Source: Serratia sp. M24T3 (lineage in GTDB: Bacteria; Pseudomonadota; Gammaproteobacteria; Enterobacterales; Enterobacteriaceae). From it: a stretch of DNA of 64,000 nucleotides. The notes beneath the pieces are model-generated. The model was given only the letters and a program-made list of their open reading frames with translations, had not been told where the DNA came from and did no database searches. The position numbers were made by a program, and so were the translations under genes. Positions within the stretch are counted from its first letter, which is position 1; each line of letters opens with the position of its first letter. Location of the stretch: NCBI RefSeq assembly GCF_000257645.1, contig NZ_AJHJ01000001.1, positions 310,001-374,000 on the forward strand, written 5' to 3'. Of the stretch, positions 59,163 to 64,000 are shown piece after piece.

Positions 59163-60624
59163 AGTTCTGCTGCCGCTGGTGGCTTATTTATTGCTGGTAT
59201 TTGGCCTGTCGGTATTTGCCTATACTCGCCGCCAGCAGGGTAATTTTCTGACCGAATATTTCCTCGGTAATCGCTCAATGGGCGGTTTCGTGCTCGCCAT
59301 GACGCTGACGGCGACCTACATCAGCGCCAGCTCGTTTATCGGCGGACCGGGTGCAGCCTATAAATACGGTCTGGGCTGGGTATTGCTGGCGATGATCCAG
59401 CTGCCGGCGATGTGGCTGTCGCTGGGCGTACTAGGCAAAAAGTTTGCGATTCTGGCCCGCCGCTATAATGCGGTTACTCTCAACGACATGCTCTATGCGC
59501 GCTACAAAAGCCGCCTGCTGGTATGGTTCGCCAGCCTGAGCCTGCTGGTGGCTTTCCTTGGGGCTATGACCGTACAGTTCGTTGGCGGTGCGCGCCTGCT
59601 TGAAACAGTGGCGGGCATTCCATACGATACCGGCCTGCTGATTTTTGGCGTCAGTATTGCGCTGTATACTTCGTTTGGCGGCTTCCGGGCCAGCGTGCTC
59701 AACGATGCAATGCAGGGTTTGGTCATGCTGCTCGGCACCGTTTTGCTGCTGGTGGCGGTTATCCACACTGCAGGCGGTTTGCACGCGGCGGTGGACAAAC
59801 TGCAACATATTGACCCCAAACTGGTATCGGTTACGGGCGCAGATAACGTGCTGTCACTGCCGTTTATGGCCTCATTCTGGGTGCTGGTGTGCTTTGGTGT
59901 AATTGGCCTGCCGCACACTGCCGTGCGCTGTATTTCTTATCGCGACAGCAAGGCGGTGCACCGTGGCATCGTGATCGGTACTCTGGTGATTGCAGTGCTG
60001 ATGTTTGGCATGCATCTGGCGGGTGCGCTAGGTCGCGCGATCCTCCCGGACCTTAAGATCCCCGATCAAGTGATCCCGACCCTGATGATCACCGTGCTGC
60101 CACCTTTTGCCGCAGGGATCTTCCTCGCCGCGCCAATGGCCGCCATTATGTCGACCATCAATGCGCAGCTGTTACAGTCTTCGGCTACCATCGTTAAAGA
60201 CCTCTACCTTGGCGTGCGACCGGCTCAGTTGCGCAATGAGCGCCGGCTAAAACGCTTCTCAAGCCTGGCGACGCTAGTCATTGGCCTGCTGGTAGTTTTT
60301 GCCGCCTGGCATCCGCCACAGATGATTATCTGGCTTAATCTGCTGGCCTTTGGTGGATTAGAAGCGGTCTTCCTCTGGCCGCTGGTACTGGGGCTTTACT
60401 GGGAGCGTGCCAACGCTGTCGGTGCGCTGTCCTCAATGATCACTGGCGCGGTTTGTTATACCCTATTGGCCACTATTGACCTGCACATCGCAGGTTTACA
60501 TCCGATTGTTCCGTCATTGCTGCTCAGCCTGCTGGCATTTTTCATCGGCAATCGACTGGGCGAAATCAGACAAAACAAATTGTTAGAAGAGAATGGCTAT
60601 GCCTTGGATCCAACTGAAAATTAA
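59152..60624 (+). CDS. panF: sodium/pantothenate symporter PanF
   Basis: The 490-aa SSS-family symporter has about 13 helices and imports pantothenate for coenzyme A synthesis. It aligns with E. coli PanF, including [21 protein letters not shown] in the Na+/substrate-site region and [25 protein letters not shown] 59152 ([13 protein letters not shown]) was chosen over an earlier in-frame ATG inside yhdT because GGAGGA precedes it. Confidence 0.95.
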   Translation: MRTEVLLPLVAYLLLVFGLSVFAYTRRQQGNFLTEYFLGNRSMGGFVLAMTLTATYISASSFIGGPGAAYKYGLGWVLLAMIQLPAMWLSLGVLGKKFAILARRYNAVTLNDMLYARYKSRLLVWFASLSLLVAFLGAMTVQFVGGARLLETVAGIPYDTGLLIFGVSIALYTSFGGFRASVLNDAMQGLVMLLGTVLLLVAVIHTAGGLHAAVDKLQHIDPKLVSVTGADNVLSLPFMASFWVLVCFGVIGLPHTAVRCISYRDSKAVHRGIVIGTLVIAVLMFGMHLAGALGRAILPDLKIPDQVIPTLMITVLPPFAAGIFLAAPMAAIMSTINAQLLQSSATIVKDLYLGVRPAQLRNERRLKRFSSLATLVIGLLVVFAAWHPPQMIIWLNLLAFGGLEAVFLWPLVLGLYWERANAVGALSSMITGAVCYTLLATIDLHIAGLHPIVPSLLLSLLAFFIGNRLGEIRQNKLLEENGYALDPTEN

Positions 60625-61483
60625 TACCAACGCTCAGGACGCAGAAACGCTCAGCGATGCCCTGATCGAAAGCGGCGCGGTGTCTGTGACTTTCCTCGAT
60701 ACCCATGACAATCCGGTATTCGAACCGCTGCCGGGCGAAACCTTGCTGTGGGGCGATACCGATGCCATCGGCCTGTATGATGCCGAAACAGATATGGAAA
60801 TGGTGGTAGCGATTCTGGAAAACGAACCGCTGCTGGGTAAAGGCTTCGCGCACAAAATCGAACAGCTGGAAGACAAAGATTGGGAACGCGAGTGGATGGA
60901 TAACTTCCACCCGATGCGTTTTGGCGAGCGCCTGTGGATTTGCCCAAGCTGGCGCGACGTGCCGGATCCAACCGCGGTTAACGTAATGCTCGACCCTGGT
61001 CTGGCCTTTGGTACCGGCACGCATCCGACTACCGCGATGTGCCTGCAATGGCTCGACGGACTGGACCTCGAAGGCAAAACGGTAATCGACTTCGGCTGTG
61101 GTTCAGGCATTTTGGCAATTGCCGCACTGAAGCTCGGCGCTGCTCAGGCTATCGGTATCGATATCGATCCGCAGGCTATTCAGGCAAGTCGCGACAACGC
61201 GCAACGTAACGGTGTCTCAGAGCGTTTGTCACTGTATCTGCCTCAGGACCAGCCCGACAATCTTTCCGCCGATGTGGTGGTGGCCAACATCCTTGCTGGC
61301 CCTCTGCGCGAGCTGGCACCGCTAATCAGCGTGCTTCCGGTAACCGGAGGTCATCTTGGCCTTTCCGGCGTTCTGGCGAGTCAGGCAGCGGGCGTGGCTG
61401 AAGCCTACCAGGATACATTCACTCTGGACCCGGTGGCCGAGAAAGAAGAATGGTGCCGTATTACCGGCGTTAAAAAAGCCTGA
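60599..61483 (+). CDS. prmA: ribosomal protein L11 methyltransferase
   Basis: PrmA (294 aa) trimethylates Lys and the N-terminus of L11. It has a Trp/Asn-rich N-terminal substrate domain (about residues 1-60) and a SAM-binding domain with [16 protein letters not shown] (about 160-175) and [13 protein letters not shown] 60599 (MPWIQLKI) matches E. coli. It overlaps the panF end by 26 bp. Confidence 0.96.
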   Translation: MPWIQLKINTNAQDAETLSDALIESGAVSVTFLDTHDNPVFEPLPGETLLWGDTDAIGLYDAETDMEMVVAILENEPLLGKGFAHKIEQLEDKDWEREWMDNFHPMRFGERLWICPSWRDVPDPTAVNVMLDPGLAFGTGTHPTTAMCLQWLDGLDLEGKTVIDFGCGSGILAIAALKLGAAQAIGIDIDPQAIQASRDNAQRNGVSERLSLYLPQDQPDNLSADVVVANILAGPLRELAPLISVLPVTGGHLGLSGVLASQAAGVAEAYQDTFTLDPVAEKEEWCRITGVKKA

Positions 61484-61828
61484 TTTTCTGCCTGGCAGCA
61501 AGGGGAGCCGGTCCCCCTTGCTGTTACATCGCTATCTTCATACCCTCTTTAACCAATTATGCATCTCTGACCGTTAACAATTTTGACCAGACATTGGTTG
61601 TTTTTTAACAAAAATGCGGTACGTATCACGGAATTGACCCGGTTATTGCTACTTAAAAGCGCAATATTCCCCTTAGAATCCGCTGTTATATTGCCTTTAA
61701 TCAGCGATAAGTAAGTAAATTATTGAAGCGCACAATTTGAGCATTAGCTCATAAATTATTGTTTTTCCTATAAAAAATAATTATTAACATCATAATATTG
61801 ATGCAAAGGTGCTTTTTCACGGCTAATT

Positions 61829-61843
61829 GGTTAAAGTTTGGCC
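61829..61843. promoter_or_regulatory. candidate Fis binding site (autorepression)
   Basis: GGTTAAAGTTTGGCC fits the Fis consensus GNtYAaWWWtTRaNC at all but two of the defined positions. It is centred about 44 bp upstream of the expected transcription start, as for Fis site II at the E. coli fis promoter. Confidence 0.6.
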
Positions 61844-61880
61844 TTTCATATCCCGCGAAAAATGCGTAATATACGCGCCC
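61844..61880 (+). promoter_or_regulatory. promoter of dusB-fis
   Basis: A weak -35 (TTTCAT, 61844-61849), 17-bp spacer and -10 TAATAT (61867-61872) are followed by a GC-rich discriminator (acgcgccc). This layout is that of the stringently controlled fis promoter, growth-rate regulated in E. coli. dusB starts at 61910. Confidence 0.7.
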
Positions 61881-61909
61881 TTGCGGACTTCAGTATGGTC
61901 TTTCCTAGT

Positions 61910-62875
61910 ATGCGCATTGGACACCACCAGCTTACAAATTGCCTGATTGCCGCCCCAATGGCCGGTATTACAGACCGACCGTTTCGTGCCTTATGTCATT
62001 CAATGGGTGCTGGAATGGCAGTATCCGAAATGCTGTCCTCTAATCCAGAGGTCTGGCGTACGGATAAGTCGCGTTTGCGTATGGTACATAGTGATGAGTC
62101 AGGGATACGCGCCGTGCAGATTGCCGGTTGTGACCCTGAAGATATGGCCGCCGCCGCCCGTATTAACGTGGAGGCCGGTGCTCAGATCATTGACATCAAT
62201 ATGGGTTGCCCAGCCAAGAAAGTGAACCGCAAACTGGCAGGCTCTGCGTTGCTACAGTACCCGGATCTGGTCGAACAGATCCTCCGGTCAGTGGTTAACG
62301 CGGTTGATGTGCCGGTCACGTTGAAAATTCGTACTGGTTGGGATCCGGAAAACCGGAATTGTGTAAAGATTGCCCAATTGGCTGAAGACTGTGGTATTCA
62401 GGCCTTGACGATTCATGGCCGAACCCGTGCCTGCCTCTTCAATGGAGAAGCAGAGTACAACAGTATTCGGACAGTTAAGCAGAGTGTTTCCATTCCGATT
62501 ATCGCGAATGGCGACATAACTGACCCGCATAAAGCCAGAGCGGTGCTCGACTACACTGGAGCTGATGCTCTGATGATAGGACGTGCCGCTCAGGGGAGAC
62601 CCTGGATCTTCCGGGAAATCCAGCATTATCTGGACACAGGGGAGCTGTTACCGCCGCCACCACTTGGGGAAGTACAGCGCTTGATGATAGGGCACGTACG
62701 GGAACTGCACGACTTTTATGGTCAAGGCAAAGGATTCCGTATCGCCCGTAAGCACGTCTCCTGGTATTTACAGGAACATGCCCCGAATGACCAGTTTCGG
62801 CGCTCCTTCAACGCCATAGAGGATGCCAGCGAACAGCTGGAGGCGTTGGAAGCATATTTCGAAAATCTTGCGTAA
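61910..62875 (+). CDS. dusB: tRNA-dihydrouridine synthase DusB
   Basis: DusB (321 aa) reduces uridine 17 of tRNAs using FMN and NADPH. Motifs: [32 protein letters not shown] (catalytic C near residue 100) and [17 protein letters not shown] 61910 (MRIGHHQL) matches E. coli; an open frame starts at 61838. It forms an operon with fis, with 21 bp between them. Confidence 0.96.
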   Translation: MRIGHHQLTNCLIAAPMAGITDRPFRALCHSMGAGMAVSEMLSSNPEVWRTDKSRLRMVHSDESGIRAVQIAGCDPEDMAAAARINVEAGAQIIDINMGCPAKKVNRKLAGSALLQYPDLVEQILRSVVNAVDVPVTLKIRTGWDPENRNCVKIAQLAEDCGIQALTIHGRTRACLFNGEAEYNSIRTVKQSVSIPIIANGDITDPHKARAVLDYTGADALMIGRAAQGRPWIFREIQHYLDTGELLPPPPLGEVQRLMIGHVRELHDFYGQGKGFRIARKHVSWYLQEHAPNDQFRRSFNAIEDASEQLEALEAYFENLA

Positions 62876-62896
62876 CAAAAAAGAGCTGACAGAACT

Positions 62897-63193
62897 ATGT
62901 TCGAACAACGCGTGAATTCTGATGTACTGACCGTTTCTACCGTTAATTCTCAGGATCAGGTAACCCAAAAACCCCTGCGTGACTCGGTAAAACAAGCACT
63001 TAAGGGCTATTTTGCTCAACTGAACGGTCAAGACGTCAATGACCTGTATGAGCTGGTATTGGCTGAAGTTGAACAGCCACTGCTGGACATGGTGATGCAG
63101 TACACCCGTGGCAACCAGACTCGTGCAGCCCTGATGATGGGTATCAACCGCGGTACTCTGCGTAAGAAACTGAAAAAATACGGCATGAACTGA
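62897..63193 (+). CDS. fis: nucleoid-associated regulator Fis
   Basis: Fis (98 aa) bends DNA, activates rRNA/tRNA promoters and shapes the nucleoid. The C-terminal [29 protein letters not shown] is as in E. coli, so the DNA-binding surface is intact. Followed by a strong terminator. Confidence 0.98.
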   Translation: MFEQRVNSDVLTVSTVNSQDQVTQKPLRDSVKQALKGYFAQLNGQDVNDLYELVLAEVEQPLLDMVMQYTRGNQTRAALMMGINRGTLRKKLKKYGMN

Positions 63194-63215
63194 TACTAAT
63201 CAGTTAAGTGTTTGA

Positions 63216-63252
63216 AAAAAGGCGCCTTTATCGAAAGATAGGGCGCCTTTTT
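63216..63252 (+). terminator. Rho-independent terminator of dusB-fis
   Basis: AAAAAGGCGCC (63216-63226) pairs with GGCGCCTTTTT (63242-63252) with an inner TATC/GATA stem and GAAA tetraloop. The T-run is also seen after the reverse-strand hairpin, so it may end transcripts from the small gene on the other strand as well. Confidence 0.92.
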
Positions 63253-63335
63253 GTTTTTGTTTGAGCATAAAAAAGAAAGGGGCAACGTATAATAACGATG
63301 CCCCGGTAATGATTTATTTACAGGAATATAAAAAA

Positions 63336-63536
63336 CTAATCGTGACGAACAGGTTCGTGACGTACTGGCATTTGGTGACGCGGCGCCGGGTGGTGGATCA
63401 CACGATGCACCGGGTGATGAACAATATGGCGCGGTGGCGGTGGACGATGACCTTCAGGGCCTTCGGCATGAGCGGTAGCTAACACGGCATTGCTGGCCAG
63501 CACAGTAAAAATCATGGCTAAAGTTGTCTTCTTCAT
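63336..63536 (-). CDS. His/Pro-rich small exported protein
   Basis: The 66-aa product has a signal peptide (MKKTTLAMIFTVLASNAVLATAHA, cleavage after about residue 24). The mature 42 residues contain ten His and ten Pro (for example HHPVHRVIHHPAPRH). I do not recognise a family. Composition suggests metal or proton binding in the periplasm. ATG 63536 has AAGGA upstream and starts the signal peptide; an upstream in-frame start would bury it. Confidence 0.7.
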   Translation of the reverse strand: MKKTTLAMIFTVLASNAVLATAHAEGPEGHRPPPPRHIVHHPVHRVIHHPAPRHQMPVRHEPVRHD

Positions 63537-64000
63537 GGGGTTATCCTTTGAGTTATTTTGTTGTTGCAACATCTACAGCGAGGAATATCAACGACAGCGT
63601 GAAGAACTCATACCCTGAAATATCCTAAAAAATCAGACCTTACGGTTTATTTACCTTTAGAAGATAATTTCATTACCAGATAGAAAGATCTTTTACAGCA
63701 ACGCTATTTTTAATGATTAATCGTTAGCCTTTCAGCCCTCGTTTCTATTTACAAACAGACATAATCATCGCGCAAAATTCGCTCAAATTAGCATTATTCC
63801 CTCACCTATCGGCGGCTAAAGACGTGTTATACTGTTCTACAAGAGTCGAATTCGCCCGCCAATCGCCTACGCATAGCCTTTTAGCCCCGCGATCCCGCCT
63901 TTTAATGTAAAGATTCGAGAATTTGTGCTCTTTGCACAACTTATATTGCATTCGGTAGTCCGAATATTTGCAAACCAAGCACGTATCGCGATTAAGCTTT
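63537..64000. other. intergenic region at the right end of the window
   Basis: No gene with support. 464 bp, AT-rich in the middle. An extended -10 motif (TGT-TATACT, 63825-63833) on the plus strand precedes about 165 bp of leader-like sequence, so a gene with a long 5' UTR may start beyond 64000. The 3' gene is not in the window. Confidence 0.45.
63825..63833 (+). promoter_or_regulatory. extended -10 promoter element
   Basis: TG-N-TATACT fits a sigma-70 extended -10. No good -35 is seen 16-18 bp upstream. The downstream gene is out of the window, so this is tentative. Confidence 0.35.

Larger units (their letters stand above)
61484..61909. other. regulatory region upstream of dusB-fis
   Basis: These 426 bp contain a hairpin CAGCAAGGGG/CCCCTTGCTG (61496-61505/61514-61523) at the prmA end. 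An AT-rich stretch (61700-61800) suited to UP elements and Fis/IHF binding follows, then the fis promoter. A Fis-like site is at 61747-61761 and another at 61829-61843. No ORF. Confidence 0.6.

Overview
The window is a chromosomal segment of a gamma-proteobacterium of the order Enterobacterales. Nearly every core protein aligns by eye with its Escherichia coli counterpart over the full length. The gene order (zapE/zapG-degQ-degS, the mla-kds-lpt-rpoN-npr block, cybC, pmbA-darP, aaeXAB/aaeR-tldD-yhdP-rng-maf-mreDCB-csrD, msrPQ, aroQ-accBC-yhdT-panF-prmA, dusB-fis) joins blocks that lie apart in E. coli. A type II dehydroquinase gene directly upstream of accBC and palindromic repeats resembling Yersinia/Serratia elements point to the Yersiniaceae or a close relative. 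The genus cannot be fixed from the sequence alone.

Layout. Positions 1-206 hold the promoter and leader of rplM, whose coding region lies outside the window. 207-4624 carry division and envelope-stress genes (zapE, zapG, degQ, degS). 4687-7107 is an AT-rich three-gene insertion (NCS1 permease, PAS/LuxR-type regulator, GNAT acetyltransferase) between two look-alike terminators. 7530-20887 is the cell-envelope block: murA and ibaG; the mla phospholipid-transport operon; yrbG; Kdo synthesis and LPS export (kdsD, kdsC, lptC, lptA, lptB); rpoN; hpf; and the nitrogen-PTS genes (ptsN, rapZ, ptsO).

20935-29695 is the most unusual part: a nine- to ten-gene minus-strand operon. It encodes a lone PRD protein, an SFCGS-motif protein (DUF2620/YhfU-like), three proteins of the DUF4312, DUF4311 and DUF4310 families (two are polytopic membrane proteins), an amidohydrolase, a PLP ammonia-lyase-like enzyme, a KDPG-type aldolase, an exported lactonase-like beta-propeller, and a PRD/EIIB/EIIA regulator. 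It looks like uptake and breakdown of an (acylated) amino-sugar acid by a transporter that is not a recognisable PTS permease but sits under PTS-type regulation.

29993-32616 holds cytochrome b562, tldE (pmbA) and darP. 32617-32835 is a palindromic repeat element. 32823-35046 holds a barstar/barnase pair and an aldehyde dehydrogenase, with a divergent APC amino-acid permease at 35399-37069. 37137-41489 is the aromatic-acid efflux system aaeXAB with its regulator aaeR. Tandem copies of the same repeat family follow, then tldD, yhdP, rng, maf, mreDCB, csrD, msrPQ, aroQ, accBC, yhdT, panF, prmA, dusB, fis and a His/Pro-rich exported mini-protein. No rRNA, tRNA, CRISPR array, prophage or intact insertion sequence was seen.
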